A DNA stretch of 64,000 nucleotides. Origin: Geodermatophilus sp. YIM 151500. GTDB lineage: Bacteria; Actinomycetota; Actinomycetes; Mycobacteriales; Geodermatophilaceae. A model generated the notes under the pieces. The model was not told the DNA's origin. It was given only the letters and a program-made list of their open reading frames with translations, and ran no database searches. The DNA is taken from positions 167,292 to 231,291 of the forward strand of contig NZ_JAOVZT010000002.1 in NCBI RefSeq assembly GCF_025716945.1. The letters are read 5' to 3'. A program made the translations under genes and the position numbers. Below, one piece after another: positions 9,255 to 19,352 of this stretch. The first letter of the stretch is position 1. Each line of letters opens with the position of its first letter.

Positions 9255-9265
9255 GCACGACCACC

Positions 9266-9298
9266 CGCAGCCGCCGACGATCCCCGTCGGCGGCTGCG
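9266..9298. terminator. Bidirectional hairpin terminator between convergent genes
   Basis: A perfect 13-bp stem (CGCAGCCGCCGAC at 9266-9278 with its complement at 9286-9298) and a 7-base loop lie between the whiB2 unit and the convergent gene ending at 9325. The hairpin is symmetric, so it can serve both strands. Confidence 0.75.
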
Positions 9299-9324
9299 GC
9301 GTTTCCCGGGCCCGGCGCGGCGGT

Positions 9325-10350
9325 TCATCCGCCGGGCACCAGCACGTCGGCTCCCGGGGGACCGGCCGAGCCGGCCCGCGCGGTCCCCAGGTGCAGGGTG
9401 CCCGTGGCCGGCACCGGCCCGCCGTCCGCGCCACTGCCTCCGCCGGCGCCCGACGCCGTGACGGTGATGCGGAACGGGTAGCTCCGCCCGGTCCACTGCG
9501 GCGGCGAGCCGTTCGGCCGGCGGTAGGTCGGGAAGCGCCCCTCGACGCGCAGGTCGCCGGCGCCGTCCCGGCCGACCGCCAGGGCCGGTGCCGTCAGCTC
9601 GGCGTACTCGGTCGGCGCGCGCCGGCAGCCGGCCGCGACCGGGTCGGCCGGTGCGGTGTCGCCCAGGCAGTTGAACAGCGGCAGCCGCACGTGGGCCAGC
9701 GCGGCGCCCGGGACCTCCGTGGCGGTGAGGCCCAGCGACGGGTAGGCGACGGTGACGCCCACCGCCCGCTCCTCGAGCACGATCCCGCCGAACGACATCC
9801 GCACGAGGACGCCGTCCGGCCCGACCGGCACCGACCGGGCGGCGAGGTCTCCGGCGCCGGGGTCGCCGGGGGCCGGGTCGGCGGGCACCTCCGGCAGCGC
9901 GGTCCGGTCGTCAGGACCGCCGGCGTCCGCCCCGCTCCCCGCGGCCGATGTGGAACCCGGGGATCCGGCCCCGGCGGGGACGACGGCGGCGACCGCGGAC
10001 CCCACCCCGAGCACGGCGGCGACCGCGGTGGTCGCGGTGAGCACGCGGGCCGCCGTCCTCTCGGGCCGGGGTCGGGGTTCCTCGGCGGGGGGCGCCGGGA
10101 CCAGCGGCCCGAGCGGCACCCACGCCGCATCCGCGGCCGGTTCCACGCTCGGCGTCGCGCCGGGTGGGCTGGCGAGGAAGGCCGGCAGGTCGTCGTCCGC
10201 CCAGCCCGGACGGGAGGCGGGGCCGCCACGCGAGCCCGGGCCGGGCCGGCGCCCGGCGATCCCCGCCAGCAGGACGACGGCGCCGGTCAGCAGGGCGCCG
10301 AGCGCTCCGCCGAGCAGCACCCACGCAGCGGCGTCCATCGCGCCCAGCAT
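9325..10350 (-). CDS. Membrane-anchored protein of unknown function
   Basis: 341 residues from ATG 10350; a second ATG four codons in is possible. The protein opens with a transmembrane segment (AAAWVLLGGALGALLTGAVV). A Pro/Arg-rich cytoplasmic stretch of about 90 residues follows, then a second hydrophobic segment (VLTATTAVAAVLGVGSAVAA). The rest is an exported or periplasmic-side domain with two Cys (NCLGD and GCRR) that could form a disulfide. No catalytic motif is evident and I do not recognise a family. It is convergent with whiB2 and shares its terminator. Confidence 0.7.
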   Translation of the reverse strand: MLGAMDAAAWVLLGGALGALLTGAVVLLAGIAGRRPGPGSRGGPASRPGWADDDLPAFLASPPGATPSVEPAADAAWVPLGPLVPAPPAEEPRPRPERTAARVLTATTAVAAVLGVGSAVAAVVPAGAGSPGSTSAAGSGADAGGPDDRTALPEVPADPAPGDPGAGDLAARSVPVGPDGVLVRMSFGGIVLEERAVGVTVAYPSLGLTATEVPGAALAHVRLPLFNCLGDTAPADPVAAGCRRAPTEYAELTAPALAVGRDGAGDLRVEGRFPTYRRPNGSPPQWTGRSYPFRITVTASGAGGGSGADGGPVPATGTLHLGTARAGSAGPPGADVLVPGG

Positions 10351-10380
10351 CCCAGTCGCGGGGGACCGGCCGGCGGTCCC

Positions 10381-10456
10381 CTGCAGGCTCCCGCCGCCCG
10401 CCCCGGCCCGGGTCCCGCCCTGAGCGTGCGAAGGGTGGTGAGGACGGGGTCCTTCT
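10381..10456 (-). repeat. Stop-codon hairpin element, copy 1
   Basis: Read on the minus strand, this begins directly after the TGA of the zincin-like gene (AGAAGGACCCCGTCC) and contains the family core TTCGCACGCTCAGGGCGGGA. The right arm is degenerate here (GGCCGGGGC). It is the same family as the copies at 11432, 18313, 55747, 57042 and 60317. Confidence 0.75.
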
Positions 10457-10924
10457 TCAGCTGGTGGGGTCGATCTCCTCGGGGTCGCGGCCGAGCAGCA
10501 CGGCGACCTGGTCGACCACCACGTCGCGGACCAGGTCGGCCAGGTCGTCGCGGTCGTGCGCGCGGATCTCCAGCGGACGGCGGTACACGACGATGCGCGG
10601 TGGCACCTCGCGGCCGTTCTCGCGGTGGGCGGGCAGCACCCGCGCCAGCGGCACGCTGCCGTCGTCCAGGACGTCGGAGTCGAGCACCACCTCGTCGGGG
10701 TTGGTGTGCTCCACCCACGGCACGTCCTCGACGGCGAACTCCACGCCGGCCAGCTCGCGCTCCCAGCGCCGCTCGAGGTCCTCCACCGCGTCGAGGACGA
10801 GGTCGTCGAACTGGTCGGCGCGGCTGCGCGCGAGCGGCACGTCGGCCGGCACCAGACGGCCCCGCAGACCGCGGCCGTGGCGGTCGCGGCGGGGGCGGGT
10901 GGGTCTGCTGGGTGGGCGGCTCAT
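10457..10924 (-). CDS. Zincin-like metallopeptidase-fold protein (Rv3259 type)
   Basis: 155 residues from ATG 10924, with TACGCT ten bases upstream. The C-terminal half fits the small zincin-like family (Pfam Zincin_1), with PPRIVVYRRPLEIR and then a helix DLADLVRDVVVDQVAVLLG. In typical family members that helix carries HExxH. Here the corresponding positions read RDVVVDQ, so the zinc site looks lost. This is also the position of Rv3259 next to DUF3499 and manB in mycobacteria. Its role is unknown. If the motif reading is right, it is a structural relative rather than an active protease. Confidence 0.75.
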   Translation of the reverse strand: MSRPPSRPTRPRRDRHGRGLRGRLVPADVPLARSRADQFDDLVLDAVEDLERRWERELAGVEFAVEDVPWVEHTNPDEVVLDSDVLDDGSVPLARVLPAHRENGREVPPRIVVYRRPLEIRAHDRDDLADLVRDVVVDQVAVLLGRDPEEIDPTS

Positions 10925-11053
10925 GACGCGGACGAGCGTACGGCGGGGCAGGCGGGGGCGGTGGCGGTGCCGGGGTCGGCGAGGCGTTCGTGCAGGATGG
11001 GGCGACCACCCGGAAACCCGGTGCGCCTGCTGTCGCCGACGCGGGCGCGGCAC

Positions 11054-11084
11054 TACTGTGCCCAGCGTGAGGAACCCGTGGTGA
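11054..11084 (+). promoter_or_regulatory. Leaderless promoter hexamer and 5-codon upstream ORF of the DUF3499 gene
   Basis: TACTGT (11054-11059) is followed after seven bases by GTG (11067), which opens a five-residue frame (M-R-N-P-W) ending at TGA 11082-11084. That stop overlaps the GTG start of the DUF3499 gene (11081) as GTGA. The micro-ORF contains the AGGA ribosome site of the main gene. This gives coupled translation from a leaderless message, inferred from spacing only. Confidence 0.5.
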
Positions 11085-11431
11085 GGCAGTCACGTCGCTG
11101 CTCGCGCAGCGGCTGCGCCCAGCCGGCCGCGGCGACCCTGACCTACGTCTACGCGGAGTCGACCGCGGTCGTCGGCCCGCTGGCGACCTTCTCGGAGCCG
11201 CACAGCTACGACCTGTGCGAGTTCCACGCGCAGCGGCTGACCGTGCCGCGCGGCTGGGAGGTCGTCCGGCACGAGATCGACGTCGAGGACGCGGGGCCGA
11301 CCGGCGACGACCTGCTCGCGCTCGCCGACGCCGTCCGCGAGGCGGCGCGGCCCGAGCCGCCGCGCCCCGCGGCCGACGACGGCCGCGGTCTCCGCCGGGG
11401 TCACCTGCGGGTGCTGCCCGACCTGACCTGA
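11081..11431 (+). CDS. DUF3499 family zinc-ribbon-like protein
   Basis: 116 residues from GTG 11081. The protein starts RQSRRCSRSGCAQPA, a CxxxxC pair, and has a third Cys and His in YDLCEFHAQRLTVPRGWEVV, a likely metal-binding cluster. This pattern matches the actinobacterial DUF3499 family, found beside whiB2 and manB (Rv3258c in M. tuberculosis). Function is unknown. AGGA seven bases upstream and the GTGA overlap with a micro-ORF support this start over the adjacent GTG at 11078. A hairpin element begins right after the stop. Confidence 0.85.
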   Translation: MRQSRRCSRSGCAQPAAATLTYVYAESTAVVGPLATFSEPHSYDLCEFHAQRLTVPRGWEVVRHEIDVEDAGPTGDDLLALADAVREAARPEPPRPAADDGRGLRRGHLRVLPDLT

Positions 11432-11492
11432 CGGAGGACCACCCTCCCCCCACGCCTCGCACGCTCGGCGCGGGACCTGGAGGGTGGCCGTT
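11432..11492 (+). repeat. Stop-codon hairpin element, copy 2
   Basis: Begins immediately after the DUF3499 TGA. The left arm GGACCACCCTCC (11436-11447) pairs with GGAGGGTGGCC (11479-11489), leaving one A unpaired. The loop holds the family core CTCGCACGCTCGGCGCGGGA. The arm sequence differs from other copies but remains self-complementary. Possible terminator. Confidence 0.8.
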
Positions 11493-11576
11493 TCTGTCCC
11501 GCACCTGGCCCGCCGCTAGGGTCGGCGGCGTCGCCGGCCGGGGAGCCGCCGACGCCGGCCGGCCGAAGGTGACCGC

Positions 11577-12941
11577 ATGCCCGACCTCTCGTCGATCGTC
11601 AAGGCCTACGACATCCGCGGGCTGGTGCCCGAGGAGTGGGACGAGGCCGTCGCGCGGTCGTTCGGAGCGGCGTTCGCCGAGCTGGTGCACACCGAGAGCG
11701 GCGCCCCGGCCGTGGTCGTCGCCCACGACATGCGCGACTCCTCCGTGCCGCTGGCGCGGGCCTTCGCCGAGGGCGTGGTCTCCCGCGGCGTCGACGTCCT
11801 GGAGGCCGGTCTCGGCTCCACCGACATGCTGTACTACGCGGCCGGCGCGCTCGACCTCCCCGGCGCCATGTTCACCGCCAGCCACAACCCGGCGCAGTTC
11901 AACGGCATCAAGCTCTGCCGGGCCGGCGCGGTGCCCGTCGGGCAGGACTCCGGGCTGGCCGACCTCCGCCGGTTGGCCGAGCGGGACGAGTACGAGCGGA
12001 CGCCGGACCGCCTCGGCACGGTCACCGCCCGGCCGGTCGTCGACGACTACGCCGCCCACCTGCGCAGCCTGGTGGACCTGTCCGCGATTCGCCCGCTCAC
12101 CGCCGTGGTCGACGCCGGCAACGGCATGGCCGGCCACACCGTCCCCGTCGTGCTCGACGGCCTGCCGGTGCGCGTCGTCCCGCTGTACTTCGAGCTCGAC
12201 GGCTCGTTCCCCAACCACGAGGCCAACCCGCTCGACCCGGCCAACCTGGTCGACCTGCAGGGGGCGGTCCGCGAGCACGGCGCCGACCTCGGGCTGGCCT
12301 TCGACGGCGACGCCGACCGGGTGTTCGTCGTCGACGAGCGCGGCGAGCCGGTCAGCCCGTCGGCGGTCACCGCGCTGGTCGCCGTCCGGGAGCTGGCCAA
12401 GGGCCGGGGGACGACGATCATCCACAACCTGATCACCTCGCGGGCCGTGCCGGAGATCGTCCGCGAGCACGGCGGTGACCCGGTGCGCACCCGCGTGGGG
12501 CACTCCTTCATCAAGCAGGAGATGGCGCGGACCGACGCCGTCTTCGGCGGCGAGCACTCGGCGCACTACTACTTCCGCGACTTCTGGCGCGCCGACACGG
12601 GCATGCTGGCCGCCATGCACGTGCTCGCCGCCCTCGGGGAGCAGAGCCGGCCGCTGTCGGAGCTGGCCGCCGGCTACTCCCGGTACGCCGCCTCGGGCGA
12701 GATCAACTCGACCGTCGACGACGCGGCCGGCCGGCTCGCCGCCGTCCGGGAGGCCTTCGGCGAGGAGGACGGCGTCACCGTCGACGAGCTCGACGGGCTG
12801 ACGGTGACCCTGCCCGACGGGGCCTGGTTCAACCTGCGGGCGAGCAACACCGAGCCGCTGGTCCGGCTCAACGTCGAGGCGCCCGACGAGGCGCGGATGG
12901 CGCAGCTGCGCGACCGGGTGCTCGAGACGGTGCGGGCATGA
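11577..12941 (+). CDS. manB: Phosphomannomutase/phosphoglucomutase
   Basis: Interconverts mannose-6-phosphate and mannose-1-phosphate (and probably the glucose phosphates), feeding GDP-mannose and wall glycans. 454 residues, normal for the alpha-phosphohexomutase family. Landmarks: N-terminal KAYDIRGLVP, the phosphoserine loop GAMFTASHNPAQFNGIK, the metal loop FDGDADRVFVVDE, sugar loop GGEHSAHYYFRDFW, and the C-terminal phosphate loop RASNTEPLVRLNVEA. It overlaps the next gene by four bases (ATGA) and heads an operon with the Trm112-like and SIS genes. manA, which makes its substrate, is 2.5 kb downstream, as in M. tuberculosis. Confidence 0.95.
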   Translation: MPDLSSIVKAYDIRGLVPEEWDEAVARSFGAAFAELVHTESGAPAVVVAHDMRDSSVPLARAFAEGVVSRGVDVLEAGLGSTDMLYYAAGALDLPGAMFTASHNPAQFNGIKLCRAGAVPVGQDSGLADLRRLAERDEYERTPDRLGTVTARPVVDDYAAHLRSLVDLSAIRPLTAVVDAGNGMAGHTVPVVLDGLPVRVVPLYFELDGSFPNHEANPLDPANLVDLQGAVREHGADLGLAFDGDADRVFVVDERGEPVSPSAVTALVAVRELAKGRGTTIIHNLITSRAVPEIVREHGGDPVRTRVGHSFIKQEMARTDAVFGGEHSAHYYFRDFWRADTGMLAAMHVLAALGEQSRPLSELAAGYSRYAASGEINSTVDDAAGRLAAVREAFGEEDGVTVDELDGLTVTLPDGAWFNLRASNTEPLVRLNVEAPDEARMAQLRDRVLETVRA

Positions 12942-13237
12942 CCGCCGGACCGGCGCCGGCGGGGGCGTCGCCCGAGCGCCCGGACGCGCCGTCCGGACCG
13001 CTCGGCGCGCCGTCCGAACCGCCCGGCGCGTCGCCCGGGCCGCTGGGGCTCGACCCGCTGCTGCTGTCCATCCTGGCCTGCCCCGACACGCACCACACCC
13101 CGCTCGCCGTCGACGAGGCCGCCGCCGAGCTGGTGTGCCCGACCTGCTCCCGGGCCTTCCCGGTGCGCGACGGCATCCCGGTGCTCCTGCTCGACGAGGC
13201 CCGCCGGCGGGGGCCCGGACCCGAGGAGGAGGCATGA
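12938..13237 (+). CDS. Trm112-like zinc-finger protein
   Basis: 99 residues. After a Pro/Ser/Gly-rich N-terminal tail of about 36 residues comes a typical Trm112/UPF0434 domain: LLLSILACPDTHHTPL, LVCPTCSRAFPVRDGIPVLLLDEA. The CPxxxx and CPTC Cys form the zinc site. Trm112-type proteins act as small partners of methyltransferases; the partner here is unknown. It is coupled on both sides by ATGA overlaps with manB and the SIS gene. The tail contains short GC-rich repeats and may be mis-started. Confidence 0.85.
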   Translation: MTAGPAPAGASPERPDAPSGPLGAPSEPPGASPGPLGLDPLLLSILACPDTHHTPLAVDEAAAELVCPTCSRAFPVRDGIPVLLLDEARRRGPGPEEEA

Positions 13238-14373
13238 CCTCACCGGAGCTGGCCGAGGAGGTCCTCGACGACCTCGACGTGCTGCGCGCCCGCGATCCGC
13301 GGGGCCTGCTGCCGGCGGTGGCCGGAGCGGGCGCCCAGGTGCGCGAGACCGCCCGGCTCACCGAGGAGGCCGGTCTCGACCGGGTGACCGCCGGCGGGCG
13401 GCCCCGCGGCCTGGTCGTGGTCGCCCGGCGGGAGGGCGCGGTCGCCGCCCGGGTGCTGCGCGCGCTGCTCGGCGCGTCGAGCCCGGTGGCGGTCGACGTC
13501 GTCCCGGGCCCGGACCTGCCGGTGTGGACCGGGCCGAGCGACATCGCCGTCGTCGCCACCCGTACCGGCGCCGGCCAGTACGCGGTGACCCCGGCCTACG
13601 AGGCGGCCCGCCGGGGCGTGTCGCTGCTGGGCATCGGCGCCGACGACGCCCCGCTGCGGGCCGCCTGCTCCGCCGCCCGCGCCCCCTACGTCCCGCTGCC
13701 GCGGTCGCGGGTGCGGCACACCACGCTGTGGTCGCTGCTCACCCCGATGCTGCAGCTGGTCACCGACCTGGAGCTGCTGCCGGCCGGCACCGCCGACCCC
13801 GAGGAGATCGCCGCCGCGCTCGACGACGTGGCGGCCGAGTGCGGCCCGGCCCAGGAGTCGTTCGTCAACCCGGCCAAGACGCTGGCCCTCGAGCTGCTCG
13901 GCGCCCTGCCGGTCATCGCCGCCGAGGGGCCGCTGGCCGGCGCCGCGGCGACCCGGGTCGCCGACCAGCTGGCCACCCTGGCCGGCCTGCCGGTCGCCGG
14001 CTTCCGGCTGCCCGACCAGCGGGTCGCCGCCTGCTCGGTGCTGAGCGGCCCGCTGGCCCCCCGGGAGGACGACGACTTCTTCCGCGACCGCGCCGCCGAC
14101 GAGGGCCGGCGCCTGCGGCTGCTGACCATCCGCGACACCGACGCCGGCACGCACGACGGCGGGGAGCGGGAGCCGCGTTCGGCGGCCGAGGCGATGCACG
14201 AGGTGCTGCGCACCGCCTCCGCGAACAACGTCCCGGTCAGCGGGCTGGCCGAGCACGGGGACCCGGTGCAGCTCGCCCGGCTGCCCCGGCTCGCGCGGCA
14301 GCTGGCCGTCGCCGACTTCAGCGCCGTCTACCTGGCGCTGGTGCTGGACTCCGAGCGGGCGTCGGCGCGGTGA
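13234..14373 (+). CDS. SIS-domain protein related to phosphoglucose/phosphomannose isomerase
   Basis: 379 residues; ATG 13234 overlaps the previous stop. Similar in layout to the bifunctional PGI/PMI family: an N-terminal SIS half with DIAVVATRTGAGQYAVTPAYEAARRG, and a C-terminal half with ESFVNPAKTLALELLGALPVIAAEG and EVLRTASANNVPVSGLAEHG. The usual catalytic Glu and His residues cannot be assigned with confidence, so isomerase activity is an inference. It corresponds by position to Rv3256c between manB and manA, suggesting a role in hexose-phosphate supply for mannosylated glycans. Confidence 0.8.
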   Translation: MTSPELAEEVLDDLDVLRARDPRGLLPAVAGAGAQVRETARLTEEAGLDRVTAGGRPRGLVVVARREGAVAARVLRALLGASSPVAVDVVPGPDLPVWTGPSDIAVVATRTGAGQYAVTPAYEAARRGVSLLGIGADDAPLRAACSAARAPYVPLPRSRVRHTTLWSLLTPMLQLVTDLELLPAGTADPEEIAAALDDVAAECGPAQESFVNPAKTLALELLGALPVIAAEGPLAGAAATRVADQLATLAGLPVAGFRLPDQRVAACSVLSGPLAPREDDDFFRDRAADEGRRLRLLTIRDTDAGTHDGGEREPRSAAEAMHEVLRTASANNVPVSGLAEHGDPVQLARLPRLARQLAVADFSAVYLALVLDSERASAR

Positions 14374-14420
14374 GCGCACCGACGGCACCCGCGGGCTGAC
14401 CGGAACCGGGAGGACCCCCC

Positions 14421-15377
14421 ATGGCAGGTGGACTGGCAGCGCTCTTCGACGACGTGGCGACGCTGGCCCGCGCGGCCGCCGCCTCCGTCGACGACATCGG
14501 GGCCGCTGCCGGGCGGGCCAGCGCGAAGGCGGCCGGCGTCGTCGTGGACGACACCGCCGTGACGCCGCAGTACGTGCACGGCCTGGCCGCCGAGCGCGAG
14601 CTGCCGATCATCCGGCGCATCGCGGTCGGCTCGCTGCGCAACAAGCTGCTCGTCATCCTGCCCGCGGTGCTGGTGCTCAGCCAGTTCCTGCCGTTCCTGC
14701 TCACCCCGATCCTCATGCTCGGCGGCGCCTACCTCTGCTACGAGGGCGCGGAGAAGGTCTGGGAGAAGCTGGGCGGGGGCCATGCCGCCCACGGCGCGGG
14801 CGAGCAGGCGCTGCCGGACGAGGACACGGTGGTGTCGGGGGCCGTGCGCACCGACTTCATCCTCTCCGCGGAGATCATGGTCATCTCCCTCAACGAGGTG
14901 GTCGACGAGGGGTTCTGGTCCCGCGCGGCGATCCTCGCGGTCGTCGCGGTCGGCATCACCGTGCTGGTGTACGGCGTGGTCGGCCTCATCGTGAAGATGG
15001 ACGACGTCGGGCTGAACCTGTCCGAGCGCCCCGGGAAGGCCGTCGCCGCGCTGGGCCGGGGCCTGGTCAAGGCGATGCCGCGGCTGCTCGCCGTCCTCAC
15101 CGCGGTCGGCATCGCGGCGATGCTCTGGGTCGGCGGGCACATCCTGCTGGTGGGCTCCGACGAGCTGGGGCTGACGTTCCTGTACGACACCGTGCACCAC
15201 CTGGAGGAGGCGGCAGCGGAAGCCACCGGGGCGCTCGGTGGACTGGTGACCTGGCTGGTCGACACGCTGGCCAGCGCCCTGCTCGGCCTCGTCGTCGGGG
15301 CACTGGTCGTCCTCGTCGGCAGCTTCACCTGGCACCGCCGCCAGGCCGGCAAGGCGGGGGAGGCCGGGGCGCACTGA
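14421..15377 (+). CDS. DUF808 family inner-membrane protein
   Basis: 318 residues. The family opening is recognisable: AGGLAALFDDVATLARAAAASVDDIG, then VDDTAVTPQYVHGL and RELPIIRRIAVGSLRNKL. Five or so hydrophobic segments follow (LLVILPAVLVLSQFLPFLLTP, AAILAVVAVGITVLVYGVVG, LLAVLTAVGIAAMLWVGG, and a final TLASALLGLVVGALVVLVGS), ending in a basic tail. It resembles E. coli YedI; function is unknown. GGGAGGACC upstream is a good ribosome site. It sits between the SIS gene and manA on the same strand. Confidence 0.85.
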   Translation: MAGGLAALFDDVATLARAAAASVDDIGAAAGRASAKAAGVVVDDTAVTPQYVHGLAAERELPIIRRIAVGSLRNKLLVILPAVLVLSQFLPFLLTPILMLGGAYLCYEGAEKVWEKLGGGHAAHGAGEQALPDEDTVVSGAVRTDFILSAEIMVISLNEVVDEGFWSRAAILAVVAVGITVLVYGVVGLIVKMDDVGLNLSERPGKAVAALGRGLVKAMPRLLAVLTAVGIAAMLWVGGHILLVGSDELGLTFLYDTVHHLEEAAAEATGALGGLVTWLVDTLASALLGLVVGALVVLVGSFTWHRRQAGKAGEAGAH

Positions 15378-15460
15378 CCGGCCCGAGCGGGTGAGATCCG
15401 TCGCACGCGGGAGCGCGCACGGTTCTCGGATCGCGGCCGCCCCCGTAGCCTGCGGGGACG

Positions 15461-16636
15461 ATGTGGCAGCTCACCAGTGCGGTCCGGTACTACCCGTGGG
15501 GTAGCCGGACGGTCATCCCGGACCTGCTGGGGCAGCCGTCCCCGGCCGACCGCCCCCACGCGGAGCTCTGGGTGGGCGCCCACCCCGACGAGCCGAGCGT
15601 GCTCTCCGACGGCACGCCGCTCGACAAGGCGATCGTCGCGCGGCCGGCCGAGCTGCTCGGCCCGGACGTCGCCGACCGGTTCGGGGCGCGGCTGCCGTTC
15701 CTGCTCAAGGTGCTGGCCGCCGACACCCCGCTGTCGCTGCAGGCGCACCCGACGACGGCGCAGGCCGAGGCGGGCTTCGCCGCGGAGGAGGCGGCCGGGA
15801 TCCCGCACCACGACCCGACGCGCACCTTCAAGGACCCGTTCCACAAGCCGGAGCTGCTCTACGCGCTGACCACCTTCGAGGCGCTGTGCGGCTTCCGGCC
15901 GGTGGAGGAGTCGCTGCACTGCCTGGCCAAGCTGCAGGTGCCCGAGCTCAAGCCGACCATCGCCGCGCTGGCCCGGCGCGGGCTGCGGGCGGCCATCCCG
16001 CAGCTGCTGGCGCTGTCCGGCCGGCGCCGCACCGAGCTGGTGGGCGCGGTGGCCGAGGCGGCCGGCCGGTTCGTGGCCGCCGCCGACCCGGAGTTCATCA
16101 ACACCTACCGCTGGGCGACCACGCTGGCCAAGACCTACCCGGGCGACGCCGGCGTGGTGATCTCGCTGATGTGCAACCACCTCAAGCTGGCCCCCGGCGA
16201 GGCGGTGTACCTGCCGGCCGGCAACCTGCACGCCTACCTCTCCGGCGCCGGCATCGAGGTCATGGCCAGCTCGGACAACGTGCTGCGCGGCGGGCTGACC
16301 GCCAAGCACGTCGACCTGGCGGCGCTGATCGAGGTGCTGGACTTCTCCGACGGCCGCATCCCGGTGCTGCACCCCGTGCTCGGCCCCGGCGGGCTGCGCT
16401 ACCCCGTGCCGGTCGCCGACTTCGACCTCACCCGCTGCCAGCTCGACCACCAGACCGGCACGCTGACCACGCGGGGCCCGCAGCTGCTGCTGTGCACCGA
16501 GGGCCGGGCGGTGCTCACCTCGGCCGGCGGTGACCTGGTGCTCGACAAGGGCTGCTCGGCGTTCGTGCCGGCGGGCGCGGCGCTGTCCGCCCGCGGTCCC
16601 GCCGTCCTCTTCCGGGCGACCACGAACCTGGGCTGA
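15461..16636 (+). CDS. manA: Mannose-6-phosphate isomerase, class I
   Basis: Interconverts fructose-6-phosphate and mannose-6-phosphate. 391 residues with a zinc-binding cupin core. Visible metal-site blocks are SLQAHPTTAQA (Gln/His), FHKPELLYALT (His/Glu) and the C-terminal YLPAGNLHAYLSGAGIEVMASSDN. The start reads MWQLTSAVRYYPWGSRT, typical of the family. TAGCCT (15446-15451) lies nine bases before the ATG, suggesting a near-leaderless transcript separate from the DUF808 gene. It works with manB to make mannose-1-phosphate. Confidence 0.95.
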   Translation: MWQLTSAVRYYPWGSRTVIPDLLGQPSPADRPHAELWVGAHPDEPSVLSDGTPLDKAIVARPAELLGPDVADRFGARLPFLLKVLAADTPLSLQAHPTTAQAEAGFAAEEAAGIPHHDPTRTFKDPFHKPELLYALTTFEALCGFRPVEESLHCLAKLQVPELKPTIAALARRGLRAAIPQLLALSGRRRTELVGAVAEAAGRFVAAADPEFINTYRWATTLAKTYPGDAGVVISLMCNHLKLAPGEAVYLPAGNLHAYLSGAGIEVMASSDNVLRGGLTAKHVDLAALIEVLDFSDGRIPVLHPVLGPGGLRYPVPVADFDLTRCQLDHQTGTLTTRGPQLLLCTEGRAVLTSAGGDLVLDKGCSAFVPAGAALSARGPAVLFRATTNLG

Positions 16637-16684
16637 GGACGGCCCGCTCCTCCCGTGAGGGGGCCGCACCGGGCGGCATCAGGC

Positions 16685-16815
16685 GCTAGGCTGGACGGCG
16701 GCACGAGCCCCGCCGAAGCCTCGGCATGCTCGCTCTCCCCGCTCCGGCGGGGATCGCAGCGACCCGCATCCGATAGCAGGCCCGGCTCCGGCGCCGGGCC
16801 GGACCCTGGAGCGAC
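16685..16815 (+). promoter_or_regulatory. Structured 5' leader of ahcY with three hairpins
   Basis: TAGGCT (16685-16690) is a plausible -10 and would give a leader of about 120 nt. Three hairpins follow: CGAGC...GCTCG enclosing GCCGA/TCGGC (16704-16732), CCCCGC/GCGGGG (16737-16752), and GGCCCGGC/GCCGGGCC (16779-16800). The last ends 15 bases before the ATG, around the CTGGAG ribosome site. An S-adenosylhomocysteine riboswitch would make sense here, but I could not match its conserved core. The class is unassigned. Confidence 0.4.
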
Positions 16816-18312
<1,497 letters not shown>

Positions 18313-18531
18313 AAGTAGAAGGACCCCCTTCCTCCCCACCCTTCGCAGGCTCAGGGCGGGGCCCTGGAAGGGGGCCGTTCCAGTGCGTCACCGGGCTCGC
18401 GGCGGGGCCCTGCAGGGGGCCGGTCCACACCCTCACCGGCTCAGGGCGGGCCCCTGGAAGGGGGCCGGGGCGGGGCCCGGCAGGTGGGCCGTTCCAGGAC
18501 GTCACCGGGGCCAGGCTCGCCCCGACCTGGG
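18313..18531 (+). repeat. Stop-codon hairpin element, copy 3, expanded to a tandem array
   Basis: Begins right after the ahcY TGA (AAGTAGAAGGACCCC). The left arm (18321-18332) pairs with GGAAGGGGGCC (18366-18376) around the core TTCGCAGGCTCAGGGCGGGG. Units of about 45 bp starting GGCTC then recur at about 18348, 18394 and 18438, with a degenerate fourth, each containing a CCTGnAGGGGGCC-type arm and GTCACCGG. It fills most of the 274-bp gap before mtrA. The mtrA start has CAGAAT close upstream. Confidence 0.85.
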
Positions 18532-18586
18532 GGGCTCACCCGGCCGGGTGGGCCACCCCCGGCGCTGACCGGCGCAGAATGGGCCC

Positions 18587-19294
<708 letters not shown>

Positions 19295-19352
19295 CCGCGC
19301 CCGCGAGGTCGCGCCGGGAGGTCGGGAGGTCGGATCGCGGCGCCGTGACCCG

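Noticed and set aside
10287..13559. A 1090-residue open frame on the minus strand across manB and neighbours, and similar long frames at 25808-29380 and 41140-44028
   Set aside because: They are antisense to well-supported genes, and their residues are Arg/Gly/Pro/Ala filler without domains. They arise because stops are rare in GC-rich DNA.
16637..16815. SAH riboswitch upstream of ahcY
   Set aside because: The gene is right, but I could not find the conserved core of the known SAH element. It is reported only as an unassigned structured leader.
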